Source: Cristatella mucedo (lineage: Eukaryota; Bryozoa; Phylactolaemata; Cristatellidae). Taken from it: 64,000 nt of DNA. The notes beneath the pieces are model-generated. The model was not told the DNA's origin. It made no database searches and saw only the letters and a program-made list of their open reading frames with translations. This document shows, one piece after another, positions 37,118-43,945 of this stretch (positions are counted from its first letter, which is position 1; each line of letters begins with the position of its first letter). The DNA is taken from the NCBI GenBank assembly GCA_009760855.2, contig WPIO01000007.1:290001-354000 (forward strand), in the 5' to 3' direction. The translations under genes and the position numbers were made by a program.

Positions 37118-39298
37118 TACACTCACTTGCATATGCACAGAACATTAATTAGTTACAGTTATGGGACTAGAAAAGAATTTTGTTTAGGCTAAACAGTCGA
37201 GTACACAGTGAAAAACTTATTATCCCCCAGGCCTGCAGTTCTAAACATGGCCGCAATATCCACAGAACCACTAGCACACGACGGTTCAGCCTTTCAGCAG
37301 AGCTTCCCACTAACACCACACCTCGTGCGAACAAACGATGCAAAAGACGTATATTGCAAGTAAGTGCATCGTGCTGCCTTGGCAGCCACTAAAATACACA
37401 GCAGCGATCGGTGGAAGCACTGCCAGCAGAGCAGCACCGCTGCTCCCATCCCACCCACACACAAAAAGCACAGGTGCTAATTGCCTTTGACGTGCAGCGC
37501 AGGCTTGTCCTTACGATGAGAATTCACTGGAATGCATGCCAGCAGCATTGACTAAATGGTTCGATTTGAATCACTGGCCAGAAATAGCTCATACAGATTT
37601 ATCTAGAGCACAGCTATAGCCCAGTAGACTTAAATGCACCAGCTGGCTTAGGCCCAGCAGCCAGGTGGCTACAGGGATGACGACGATGCAGCGGCAATGA
37701 CCAACACCCGTACAGCAGAGGCAGAGCACAGAGCACAAAACACAAACAGTCGTGCATCGGATCGGAGAAGCGGAACGGATTGCTGCAAACTGGGTGGGTG
37801 GGGTGGAGCTACGCTCGGCCATTGGCAGACATCTGCATCACAAACTGTACGACATCAACCAGACGTCGCGTTAAGCTTGCGTGAAGCAAGCGAAAGGCTC
37901 GGTGCTGAAGCTGTATACTCCGCACAAGCGGGCACAGCTTCCTACTCTTGGCGGAGACACCCATTGGATACACGGGAGAACCACTGCACTGCGAGCTCAA
38001 GCGTCGGCTAAGCTGCAGTGTAAGTGCAAGCATAGACTACTGCTACGACGAGACCGAGAAAGATGCGAAACTCACTGCTGTGCCTGTTCCGGACTAGCGA
38101 AGGTAACCATGACGACGTTTCCACTGCCGTCTGCTTCTGGCCGCAGGCTAAGATCTCTCACCGTGCCGTGAGGCGACAGGAGGCCGCGAATCGAGCTCTC
38201 GTCCGCCTCCGACGGCATGCTGTGGATGACCAACCTCGACGTGCCGTTCCTGCGGCAGCAGCGAATCGGCAAGCATCAGACGATGCTGCCACAGGCTGCT
38301 GCTGCCACCCGAATTAACGGCCTCCCACAGCCAGCGAGTGCAGGGTTGTCGGCAAACAGGAGCAGCAGTGGAAGGCCGAAACGAACAGCGGATGCCCGAG
38401 ACGCACTACTGCCCACAAAATCGCCGACGGGGCCAAGCCTGTGCACCCCCACCCACCCACCCACCCACCCACCTGCAGAGCACAAGCTGCTACACGGCGA
38501 CTCGGGAGTGGCCTCAGCCGGGAGAGTGCAGAGGAGGCGGGCGCCGGCGCACCGCGGCCGTCATCCATTAACAGTAGTCGCGCCGGCCGATAGTGAGGCC
38601 GGCGGCACCTGAGGCGGCCGGTGGCCGGATGCATGCGGGCGAACCGAGCACGAACATCTCCGTCCGTCGCGTACTTTCGCGCGCCCGTCGCGGCCTGCAC
38701 TCGCCCTCAACGAAGCGGCGGCGGCGGCACCCGGAAGCACGGTGTGCGTCCCGGTGGAAACCTAGCGGGCTCGCAGAGCGCCCACCCAACCGAGCTACGT
38801 GGCGCCGGCCGGCCCCTGGTAACGGCAAGACTCACCGCTGGCGAAAAGCGTGCTCCACTTGCATAGGCGCTCCGTTAAGTCTTAAGCCTGAAATAGCACG
38901 GGATTAGCCGCCTTTATCCCGGACGCTGCACGGGGCGGATGTGAACTCGACGCCGCGGGTCCGGCGCTACAGGGCGGCGGCGGCGGCGGCGGCGCCGCCG
39001 CCCTGTAGCGACGCCGCCGCGCAGCGGGACGCTGCGAGCGAAACCGGCCAACGCTCCGCCGCATTGGGGAAGCCAGGCTACGAGCCACAGCGAAACGAAA
39101 ATAGCGTTAGCAAAAGTGACTCTTACCTTGCAGCCGTTCGATAGCCCTGTTTACCGAGTCCTGGTCGGGACAATCCGCGAAGGCGTAGCTGTCTTTCACC
39201 ATTATGTTGTACGCGGTCAATCCGTGCTCTTCGAAAACCTGGCTGAGAGTCTGCTCGCTTACCTGTTTCGGCAGGTTACCGAGGTAAACGCGGTACAT
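15282..39298 (-). CDS. IGF2BP: IGF2BP/IMP (VICKZ) family mRNA-binding protein, multi-exon gene
   Basis: Coding exons in transcript order: 39298-39127, 38887-38836, 38249-38076, 33373-33280, (linker not assigned), 23546-23417, 21534-21437, 20398-20282, 19373-19232, 19164-19003, 18849-18553, 17443-17159, 15599-15282. Every placed junction is GT-AG and reading phases agree on both sides of each placed intron. The product has two RRMs followed by KH1-KH2, a Tyr/Met/Gln-rich linker, KH3-KH4 and a low-complexity tail. That is the fixed architecture of the IGF2BP family, cytoplasmic proteins that bind mRNAs to control their localisation, stability and translation. GXXG loops are GRSG, GRQG, GTKG and GKGG. 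Placed exons give about 680 codons, against about 560-600 residues for vertebrate homologues; the extra length lies in KH3 and KH4 inserts and the C-terminal tail. Unassigned: the short RRM2-KH1 linker in 33279-23547. Family assignment is near certain; the exact mRNA is inferred. Confidence 0.93.
16105..16350 (+). mobile_element. LINE-A 3' UTR fragment in the last IMP intron
   Basis: Carries the family 3' UTR words (GCATTTAGTGAGT, GTGCATGCTACCACTAACCA, AAAGAGATTAAGTTCTCTAA) and ends at a degraded ATT tail. It is antisense to IMP. Confidence 0.8.
17159..17443 (-). CDS. IGF2BP: IMP exon: KH4
   Basis: Acceptor ctttttgtttag, donor gtaagt, 285 nt in phase 0. Starts with AQTFIFEKIKTEGF, the end of the KH3 helix (relatives AQGRIYGKLKEENF). 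KH4 follows: CDIFVPRVRVGRLIGKGGQN with GXXG loop GKGG. A Ser/Gln/Asn-rich insert comes before the final strand ARVQIMGN. The insert makes KH4 longer than in vertebrates. Confidence 0.94.
17885..18546 (+). mobile_element. Diverged LINE-A copy abutting the IMP KH3 splice donor
   Basis: Starts with the reverse-transcriptase C-terminal words GCTGCAACTGGTGCAAAACT and proceeds through the terminal region to the tail GGATTTAGCTCTCTCTCAGG and CATTATTTTTA. Strongly diverged. It lies antisense to IMP and ends about 7 bases inside the intron after the exon boundary at 18553. Confidence 0.75.
18553..18849 (-). CDS. IGF2BP: IMP exon: KH3
   Basis: Acceptor ctattgcag, donor gtaggt, 297 nt in phase 0. After a Gln/Pro-rich lead it encodes VYVPKAAVGSIIGTKGSFI (GXXG loop GTKG) and, after a Gly/Ser/acidic insert, VPIKVTGTPDAVWR. 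Relatives read VFIPAQAVGAIIGKKG and VIITGPPEAQFKAQ. The insert after KSEEAG is longer than the usual variable loop. The donor lies only a few bases from a LINE insertion (17885-18546). Confidence 0.93.
19003..19164 (-). CDS. IGF2BP: IMP exon: KH2-KH3 linker
   Basis: Phase 0 on both sides, 54 codons, acceptor cacatacag, donor gtatgc. The linker is rich in Tyr, Pro, Met and Gln (YYGG, MMMLPTP, MQQWYTSP). Vertebrate IMPs also have a Pro/Ala/Tyr-rich unstructured linker between the two KH pairs. No structured domain is visible. Confidence 0.87.
19232..19373 (-). CDS. IGF2BP: IMP exon: KH2, second half
   Basis: Acceptor ctccctttccag, donor gtgagt, 142 nt. Encodes SYSTPDRMISIKGLLESVG and a long helix ending with KLKAAHESDVKSVKYG. 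Vertebrate IMPs read YNPERTITVKG here followed by a helix MKKVREAYEND, so the alignment is clear. Phase 2 to phase 0. The following intron is only 67 bp. Confidence 0.93.
20118..20182 (-). mobile_element. SINE-B terminal fragment
   Basis: Only the family end is present: ATAGCCTCATTTATATAGTG and CAGAAGAGCCTTAGCAGCC. Lies in the intron after the first KH2 exon. Confidence 0.6.
20282..20398 (-). CDS. IGF2BP: IMP exon: KH2, first half
   Basis: Encodes ELELRMLAPNNLCGRLIGRQ and onward, with GXXG loop GRQG and strand NTVITVS. This parallels PLKILAHNNFVGRLIGKEG in vertebrates. Acceptor tgctctgtag; donor gtgagt, preferred over the overlapping gtgtga two bases earlier because it keeps phase 2 for the next exon. 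Length 117 nt. Confidence 0.92.
21437..21534 (-). CDS. IGF2BP: IMP exon: KH1, second half
   Basis: A 98-nt exon after acceptor ggctttatag with donor gtaaga. It supplies the missing third strand (VVVIMSSH) and last helix (NCIEACIEILKIL) of KH1. Relatives have the pattern G.SAACKMILEIM at this helix. Phase 0 in and phase 2 out match the neighbouring KH1 and KH2 exons, and the split codon becomes Arg before ELELRML. Confidence 0.9.
21665..21785. repeat. Minisatellite, unit ~27 bp
   Basis: Four copies of GATACATTTGCAGCATGC followed by an AAGAA(G/A)CT word. Lies in the intron between the two KH1 exons. Confidence 0.88.
22140..22507 (+). mobile_element. LINE-B 3' fragment
   Basis: Contains the coding end (RLWNSLPQFLGNNIYS), the 3' UTR with TTGTTGGCTACTGCATG and the tail word GTGGAGTTACAGACA. 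It ends where a minus-strand LINE-A tail begins. Confidence 0.82.
22508..22585 (-). mobile_element. LINE-A 3' tail fragment
   Basis: AATAATAATAAT tail followed by CGTATAGCACCCTCAGA and TTTCTAGGCACTTTAC. It directly abuts the tail of a plus-strand LINE-B copy, tail to tail. Confidence 0.75.
22628..22790 (-). mobile_element. SINE-B copy, diverged
   Basis: CAACAGCCTCACTTATGTAG at one end and CTTGAACCCACGATGTGGGT as the B-box side at the other. The middle has lost similarity. Confidence 0.6.
22795..22895 (+). mobile_element. LINE-B terminal fragment, diverged
   Basis: Matches the last ~90 bases of LINE-B: AGCTTAGGGCTTAGAATGAG, CTATAGAAAATTCTC and a degraded tail. Low identity. Confidence 0.55.
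23417..23546 (-). CDS. IGF2BP: IMP exon: KH1, first half
   Basis: Encodes LLIPGQCVGAIIGRSGQTI with the GXXG loop GRSG, then a helix and a strand ending RIDVLRNDS and SAEK. Human IMPs have VPTQYVGAIIGKEG and KIDVHRKE with AAEK at the same places. Acceptor ttgttccag, donor gtaagt, 130 nt, entering in phase 2 and leaving in phase 0. This anchors the KH part of the gene. Confidence 0.93.
23636..23797 (-). mobile_element. SINE-A copy, diverged
   Basis: Reverse tail (ATTTATTCATACAGTGCC, CTTAATCTCTATCCAG), B box GGGCTCGGGCCCAGG and A box CACTTTAACCACTGGGCC. It lies about 90 bp upstream (5' side) of the KH1 exon in the same intron. Confidence 0.78.
24455..24600 (+). mobile_element. LINE-B terminal fragment
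   Basis: TACCGAATGCTTACCGAAAC, GAGTGCGCTATACAAATC, TGCGTAACACCCACATGG and the perfect family tail ACATTACATTACATTACC. In IMP intron 4. Confidence 0.82.
25008..25240 (-). mobile_element. LINE-A 3' UTR fragment
   Basis: Tail (TAATAATATTGATACATTCG), the conserved GAACATAATCTCTTTCTAGG block, and repeated words GTATGGTTAGTGGTAACATAC of the 3' UTR. In IMP intron 4, same strand as the gene. Confidence 0.75.
26929..26993. repeat. (AC)n microsatellite
   Basis: About 30 uninterrupted AC units after a short CACGCACG lead. In IMP intron 4. Confidence 0.98.
27140..27235 (-). mobile_element. Old LINE-A tail fragment
   Basis: Degenerate tail: ATAACAATTATAAC, CATTTATATAGCAACC and TTTTTCCTAAGTACTTTC keep the layout of the LINE-A 3' end. 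Weak match. Confidence 0.5.
27655..27722. repeat. Tandem duplication, 33 bp x 2
   Basis: TTGAACTTTGTAAAAAATAT followed by CCCCTCTCATGC is present twice in succession with almost no change, so it is recent. Confidence 0.92.
27918..28085 (-). mobile_element. SINE-B copy, diverged, with internal duplication
   Basis: ACAGCCGCTTATAAACAGCA, a doubled ATTACAGTTATG word, GAATTGCCTGCTGC and CCGAACCCATGAC. Same order as other SINE-B copies. Confidence 0.62.
28440..28578 (+). mobile_element. SINE-B copy, plus orientation
   Basis: Head with AGGTCTTGGGTTGGTGTCG, then GCAAGCAGTTAATAGC and the end AAGGCTCTTCTGCTACTACG. Reverse complement of the layout at 33097. Confidence 0.65.
29272..30705 (-). mobile_element. 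Tc1/mariner-type transposon, degenerate, in IMP intron 4
   Basis: The minus strand encodes WTDESKFNLFGRGK (first catalytic Asp) and, further on, QYDNDPKHTA (second catalytic Asp) and VTQWPSQS, all signatures of Tc1 DDE transposases. The third acidic motif region is corrupted and an in-frame stop follows KNREI, so the gene is dead. Both ends read CACTGCCCTC in inverted orientation (29272 and 30705). TA flanks the left end, as expected for Tc1 target choice; the right flank is CA, probably mutated. It lies in the same orientation as IMP. Confidence 0.85.
31156..31305 (+). mobile_element. SINE-A copy (tRNA head, LINE-A-like tail)
   Basis: The head has an A-box-like TGGTCCAGCAGTTAAGGTGC and a B box GGGCTCGAGCCCC, as in tRNA-derived SINEs. 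The tail, TAGAGATTAAGGTCTCTTGG and GGCGCTATACAAAT, copies the LINE-A 3' end. In IMP intron 4, antisense. Confidence 0.85.
31880..32045. repeat. Minisatellite, unit ~35 bp
   Basis: The word CCTTGTAAACAGCATCTCTC and variants recur about five times with TTACACTTAG-like spacers. In IMP intron 4. Confidence 0.85.
32517..32640 (-). mobile_element. SINE-A copy, diverged
   Basis: Reverse tail ATAATTCATTTGTATGCC, GAACTTGCTCTCTATCTAGG, and B box GGGCTCAAGCCCAC. The A-box region is weak. Confidence 0.68.
33097..33205 (-). mobile_element. SINE-B fragment in IMP intron
   Basis: ACAGCCTCATTTACATGGCA, GAAGAGCCTCGACGG and GGAATTGCCCGCTACCGG followed by GACCGAAACCCATGG. Lies just 3' of exon 4 on the gene strand. 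Confidence 0.68.
33280..33373 (-). CDS. IGF2BP: IMP exon 4: end of RRM2 (predicted)
   Basis: Found by searching intron space for an exon that accepts phase 2 and finishes RRM2. A good acceptor (pyrimidine-rich, tttgcag) and a gtgagc donor enclose 94 nt. The join gives EQAQQLSLLLSL for helix 2 and a final strand SRVVCQVSIQDEL, comparable to the KVSYIPDE strand end of relatives. Ends in phase 0. The fit is good but residue-level similarity is limited, so an alternative exon is possible. Confidence 0.7.
33868..34015 (-). mobile_element. LINE-B terminal fragment
   Basis: Reverse tail TAATGCAATGTATCTCTG, GTGGGTGTTATGCAGGAG and CATTCGGTAGCCAACAGACT. Last ~150 bases only; in IMP intron 3, just upstream of exon 4. 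Confidence 0.82.
35375..35800 (-). mobile_element. LINE-B 3' fragment
   Basis: Reverse complement of the LINE-B end: ATGTATTTCTCCATCTGTGA, CATTCGGTAGCCAACAGACA, then coding remnants equivalent to the WNSLPKFL region and CTGGTGCAGTAGTTCAGC. In IMP intron 3. Confidence 0.8.
36236..36360 (-). mobile_element. SINE-B fragment
   Basis: CAACAGCCTTATTTATACAG, CACAAGAGCCTTGGCAGC and GACCCGAACCAAGACCCGGG. Family order kept; head incomplete. Confidence 0.65.
37055..37114. repeat. (CA)n microsatellite
   Basis: About 30 CA units preceded by 150 bp of impure CA/CATA repeats. In IMP intron 3. Confidence 0.98.
38076..38249 (-). CDS. IGF2BP: IMP exon 3: RRM2, N-terminal part
   Basis: Acceptor ctgccgcag, donor gtgagt, 174 nt, phase 2 to phase 2. 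Encodes RNP2-like RLVIHSM, a helix with SPHGTV, and RNP1-like GNVVMVTFAS ending at the start of helix 2. IMP RRM2 is known to be a weaker RNP match than RRM1, as seen here. The exon is in the CpG-rich 5' part of the gene. Confidence 0.9.
38446..38472. repeat. (CCCA)n simple repeat in IMP intron 2
   Basis: Six to seven CCCA units; on the gene strand TGGG repeats follow a GCAG word. Confidence 0.9.
38836..38887 (-). CDS. IGF2BP: IMP exon 2: end of RRM1
   Basis: A 52-nt exon too short to appear as an open frame. The acceptor is a pyrimidine tract ending in ttcag and the donor is gtgagt. Spliced to exon 1 it restores a glycine and adds LNGAPMQVEHAFRQ, matching the last beta strand of IMP RRM1, where relatives have a conserved VEHS-type motif. 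It enters at phase 1 and leaves at phase 2, both compatible with its neighbours. Confidence 0.9.
38965..39010. repeat. GGC-repeat hairpin with 17-bp perfect arms in IMP intron 1
   Basis: Left arm 38965-38981 and right arm 38994-39010 are exact reverse complements, separated by further GGC units. It lies in the 239-bp intron between the two RRM1 exons. Confidence 0.8.
39127..39298 (-). CDS. IGF2BP: IMP exon 1: start codon and most of RRM1
   Basis: The ATG at 39298 opens directly into the first beta strand of RRM1. RNP2 is VYLGNL (residues 4-9) and RNP1 is the segment DSYAFADC (36-43), followed by the family's typical CPD motif. Vertebrate IMPs likewise start within a few residues of the RRM, which supports this start. 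The exon ends in phase 1 after residue 57 at a donor reading gtaaga. Frame continues past the donor only four codons. Confidence 0.93.
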
Positions 39299-39916
39299 GC
39301 CTCACCGGGGGATGGCGACGACGACAATTACGGCAGCGGGCGCCGGCTGCGACTGGGGCGGAGGACTACTAGGCGGTCGCGGGGCCCGATTTCCGGTGAC
39401 CTTTCGCCAGCGTAAAGGTACGAGCTGTTCTGGAGATGGACTGGGTCTGGTTAGCTGCAGGCGAAACGGATTAAAAATATTAAAAATAAATAAAACCCTG
39501 CGCTACATTACTACAGTTGTTGCACTCTGCTCGTTCCACCGAACCGTACCGCCTGGCCCTAGTCATAGGCACCGACGCCAAACCTGGCCATCGTAGCCCA
39601 TTGCGGGTAGGGGGGAGGGAGGGGTAGGAGGTTGCTGGCTGCAAAAGGGGGCCTGTCAGCGGCGGCAATTGGGGGCCGGCTTGACCCACCTTCCCATCTG
39701 CCGTGCTAGGTACCGCCTGTCGCTCACAGCATTGCGCCGAGCTGCTAGTACCGCATCCGCCGTATACTACTCTCAACTCTAGAATCCCGGCAAAGGGTCT
39801 GCTGGAGCTGCACTTGAATCAGCGTGGATCGCGCCGCTAGATGGTCGTCTAGGAATCTACATTACCATTGATTGCTTGCACCAGCCTCTCGAGAGACTGC
39901 CTAACGGTAAAAGCCC

Positions 39917-40321
39917 AGCTAATACGGCATCGTTTGTTCGTAGAGCCAGCTCACTTCCTGCTACGGGCACAGTGCCCACGGCAGGCTGCTAAACGTGGTC
40001 ACCAGTGTCTGTTTACATTTAGTTATATTAGCTTAGCGTTTAGGCTTTTGAGTGTAGTGCTTAGGGCAGTGATTTTTATGTTTGCCTTTTAGTGTCAAGT
40101 GGGGTTAGATTTCGTATTTCTTTGGCCTTTGAGGTTTTGAGTTTAGGGTTTAGTGTTAAGGTTTAAGGGAAAATATTCTAGCGGGACATGTTTTCTCAAA
40201 GTGGGTTTATTTACCATAAATATAAACAGACGCTGGCGACCACGTTTAGCAGCCTGCTATGGGCACTGTGCCCGTAGCAGGAAGTGAGCTGGCTCCATGA
40301 ACAGACGACTCAGTATTAGCT
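39917..40321. mobile_element. Non-autonomous DNA transposon with ~110-bp terminal inverted repeats
   Basis: The left arm (39917 to about 40030) and right arm (about 40215-40321) are reverse complements with roughly 85-90% identity by eye, starting AGCTAATAC. The interior is short, non-coding and made of degenerate GTTTAGGG-like words. No transposase and no clear target-site duplication are visible. It sits about 600 bp upstream of the IMP start codon. A related end occurs at 63614-63727. Confidence 0.75.
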
Positions 40322-40789
40322 GAGCAGTCGAGACACCGGCTTAGCTCCAATGCAGGGAGCAACTACGGATCCGCGGACAGGAAGCCCATCATTCATCTGT
40401 CGAATTTGAGCTGCTTGCACGCTCGTATCGGGAGGTTCGGACATCGCGCGTCTGCTCAGGCGGCGTCGAAGAGACGTCCGTCATTGTCTCTCTATTGGCC
40501 TCGCGTTCCGAGTCCCTTAAGCGGGGCTAAGGCCGTGCCGCATTCACGACCGTGAGATCAGACGTTGCTGTAGAACTCGGCAAGTCGCATGTCTTTCCTA
40601 CTCTGCGTCTTTTTTTCTCGCGTCTAGAGACTAAGGTAAAGCTAATTTCCCCAGTACTCGCTGTATAGGAGATTTCAAGTTGCTCGATCAGTAGGCCAGC
40701 AGGCGTTGCAACCGCTGTGCTAGACTCAAAAATGTAATGCTGCACTGAGCATATGGTCGCGTGTCTCAAACTTTAAATAAAAAGTGGAA

Positions 40790-40922
40790 TGAATATATTT
40801 CATCCGTATAGCACCCTAAGAGAACTTAATCTTTATCCTGGCGCTTTACATATGCTGCAGGGCTCGAGCCCAGGACATTGGCAGTTAAAAGTGAGCAAAT
40901 TTCCATCCTGAGCCAAACCAAA
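40790..40922 (-). mobile_element. SINE-A copy, partial head
   Basis: Reverse tail with CGTATAGCACCCTAAGAG and AATCTTTATCCTGGCGC, then B box GGGCTCGAGCCCAGG. The A-box side is degraded. Confidence 0.72.
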
Positions 40923-40994
40923 AGCTTTCTTTTTAATCAATGTCCACCGTGCGCCAAGAAGTGTAAATTGTCCAGCGTAAAGCAGGCCTTCGCA

Positions 40995-41230
40995 TCAATT
41001 TAATGCATCTCCGTCTGCAACTCCACAAAGCCACAATGACTATATGGGTGTTACGCAGGATAGTTTTGCATAGCGCACTCACAGCCTTAGCCGCTTTCGG
41101 TACGCATTCGGTAGCCAACGGACTTCATCTCGCGCAACAAAGAGAAAGTGGGAAGCATAGCAGAGTCAGGAGAGCAGTTGAGGTAGTGAGTAGCATGGAA
41201 GTAGCAGCTGCTCAGGACAGCTGGAAAGCA
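40995..41230 (-). mobile_element. LINE-B 3' fragment
   Basis: ATGCATCTCCGTCTGCAACT, GTGTTACGCAGGATAGTTTT, GGTAGCCAACGGACTTCATC and GAAAGTGGGAAGCATAGCAG match the LINE-B copy at 7688-8945 closely. 5'-truncated near 41230. Confidence 0.82.
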
Positions 41231-42411
41231 AGAAAAAACATCCCGACAGGATTGGTAAGGCGGAAACTTGATTTGCACGAGCACGACTATGCCTACCCAG
41301 ACCACACTTTTGGGAACAACAATCACGCGCCACAGTAGCTCTGTTAAACTTATTCAGCGAGCGTAACTCTCAGGTCACGCACAAGACATGTAACACAACG
41401 GCCTCACGTGACTTTTTTAAGTTGAACACGTCATCATCGACAATTAGAGATGCTCCATTCGCAGCATTTGAAAAATTCCATGAAAGAGTTTTATTTCTCT
41501 AAACAGGCTGTACATACAAATATTATATTAATATTATTTTTAAAGCGGAAATATCTTCGTCTAAGCCAAAACTCCGACGTGCTTGAACTCTGCGGATTCT
41601 TGCCACGAATCAAACTGGTTTTCTTAACTAGGTACTTCGATTTACTACACAAAAATGCGAGTACTGATTAAGTAGGACAGCCGCTGTACGCTCGTATAGC
41701 TTTTCAGCGAGACGTCTCGCCATCATGCTGCTTATTGGAAGTGATAGCTCAATGAAATGAGAAAAATCTCTCTCCGCCAATAGATGGCGTTGCTAGGCTA
41801 TAATTTTAATTTATTTCAAGATGCTAGGAACCATGGCGGTATCTCCCGTTGCGATCCGTCAAGGCCACTCGTACGAGATTACCTTCTCTATCCCCGATGA
41901 TTCGTACCATTCTTTATGCTCTTACGTTTGTCTTCTCTCCTCCAAAACTGCATAATTATAGTGTATATGCAAATAATTATGTACTATATATAAGATTTTA
42001 TAAAATATTTAACATGCATAGTTGCCCTCCCCTGACGGGGTCGTGGGCTCTAGCCACGCCTCCCGGTTCAGGTACAGGGACTGCACGGCTTCCCTGCCGG
42101 TAATGGCATCGCAGACGCAAAGCCGCCGCAATGCCCTTCGTGAAATGCCGATGTCTATATATGTGCACGTGTGTACATGAAGAGTAAGAGAGAAAAAACT
42201 CCGTGAACATAGATGATGTGATATTACTCCTAGCTCTGCGTAACGCATCTCGTCGGTTCATTTTTCTTCCTAGCGCAACGACTTCCCTTTATGGTGCTTA
42301 GCACGATGCAAATCAGGCTGAGGGCCAATGTGCATATTTTGCTAATTTTATCTCAAGAGAGATATGTGGGAGAAAAAGAGGTGAGAGAGATCGAGGTTAG
42401 AAAGATATAGG
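41231..42411. other. Unassigned stretch
   Basis: AT-rich with short frames only; no motif recognised. No intron-exon structure could be built. Confidence 0.4.

Positions 42412-42467
<56 letters not shown>
42412..42467. repeat. (GA)n microsatellite
   Basis: Uninterrupted GA run in a purine-rich stretch that continues to about 42620. Confidence 0.97.
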
Positions 42468-42471
<4 letters not shown>

Positions 42472-42675
42472 AAGCGAGCGAGGGAGGTGTGAAGTGAGAC
42501 AAAAGAAGACAACACAGACACACAACAGAAAAGCTAGGACAGACGAAGCGACGGAGAGATAGACAAAGAAAAAGAGGGCAGGCAGAGATGGAGGAGGAGT
42601 AAAAAAAATAAAGATAGCCATCTGCTGCCATTTATCCAAAGACTTTGCTTGCCGTTTCCTTGCACCCCTACAAAG

Positions 42676-43465
42676 AAAAAAATTAATAATAACAATAATA
42701 ATAATACACTTGATAAAGTGCACTCAGAGAACTAAATCTCTTTCTAGGCGCTTTAAATTTGTTGCAAAGGGAAACGCGATTGAATAGTGAGTAATATCAT
42801 GCTTGATAAACAACATGAATAACATGGTTAGGGGTGACATGCACAGGGTCCGCATGCAAGTGTGGATAGCGACAGCATGCACAGTGTCAGCACGCATAAG
42901 CACATAAAGAACTAATCACATGGACCCACTAAATGCTGTCCTAAATAGATGTGTCATCAAGTTCTTTTTAAATGTGGTCAAGTCAGGTAATGTTCTGATG
43001 CAAGACGTGATGGAGTTCCAGGCTTTGGGAGCATACGAACTAAATGCACGGTCTCCAAAGGATTTGAGGTTTGTACGAGGTATTTCTAGACTGTTGGATT
43101 CCGAAGAGCGGGTGGTACGATGCTTGGCCTGGTGGTGGAGTAGATCTGAGAGACAGGCTGGAGCCAAAGAATGAAGTGACCTAAAAGTGAGCGACAAAAC
43201 CTTGAAGTCAATCCGTTGCTTGACTGGTAGCCAGTGCAGGTCGGCGAGAAGTGAAGTAATGTGGCAACTGCGATGCTCACGACAGACAAGCCTAGCTGCG
43301 GAGTGTTGCACCAGCTGCAATCGCCTGATAGCACATGCCGGTGGGCCAGCAAGCAGTGAGTTACAGAAGTCAAGACGTGATGTCACAAATGCATAGACCA
43401 ACTTGGACGTGGTATCCTTATCTAAACAAGCCCGAATTTAGCAATGTTATGTAACTAAAAGCAGG
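42676..43465 (-). mobile_element. LINE-A copy with intact C-terminal reading frame
   Basis: From 43401 the frame is open for 161 codons: FVTSRLDFCNSLLAG, AIRRLQLVQHSAARLVCREH, LADLHWLPVKQRIDFKVLSL, SFGDRAFSSYAPKAWNS, ending FRTAFSGSM. The 3' UTR and AATAAT tail follow down to 42676. 5'-truncated just past the reverse-transcriptase thumb, so it cannot encode an enzyme. A SINE-B copy lies directly beyond its 5' end. Confidence 0.9.
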
Positions 43466-43625
43466 CAGACTAGCCGATTCCACGGCCTCTTTTGTGTAGC
43501 GACAGAAGAGCCTAAACGGCTATCACCGAAGCTTAGAGCGGCGATTAAAGATCCCCCACCTCAGGATTCGAACCCACGACCTCGAGACCGACGGCGTGAT
43601 GAGCTACAGCCTGACCCAGTTTGCC
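43466..43625 (-). mobile_element. SINE-B copy
   Basis: B box GTGGGTTCGAATCC, then the family body (AGCCGTTTAGGCTCTTCTGT and CGCTACACAAAAGAGG) on the minus strand. It sits directly at the truncated 5' end of a LINE-A. Confidence 0.8.
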
Positions 43626-43945
43626 ATCACGACGAAGGGAGTTCTACTCATCTCAGAAAATGGCGCGCTACTCCGACGTTCTCAAAGGCCGGTCTCTGCT
43701 ATCTGAAAAAAGTTCCCTGGCAAAGAAAGTGAGTTCCCATTGCCCCCCAAGAGGCTAGCTTGACCCAATGGATTGGTGAGCCCCTTAATGCTGTTCGAAG
43801 CATACTCTCTTTCCTTCCTCTTATCTGCTAATCTGAGCCTAAGAGAAAACGCCTCTCAGTGCAGTACTGCTAAGAAAGCAGGCGCCGCTGGTCGCAGGCC
43901 GAGCGGAGCGTCGTCCGAAAGTGGACGCCATGAGATAGGTCGAGC

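Larger units (their letters stand above)
38300..39480 (-). promoter_or_regulatory. CpG-rich 5' region and probable promoter of IMP
   Basis: Strongly GC- and CpG-rich compared with flanking DNA, covering exons 1 and 2 and the bases immediately upstream of exon 3 (which itself ends at 38076), as well as the bases upstream of the ATG at 39298. This resembles a CpG-island promoter. An AT-rich run at about 39471-39500 sits 170-200 bp upstream of the ATG. No transcription start can be fixed from the sequence. Confidence 0.45.

Noticed and set aside
36893-37152. Several long Cys-Val or His-Thr frames on both strands
   Set aside because: Translations of a CA/TG microsatellite.
38217-38907. Several 77-131-codon frames on both strands
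   Set aside because: Shadows in the CpG island. The true coding segments there are the short exons fixed by splice sites and RRM homology.
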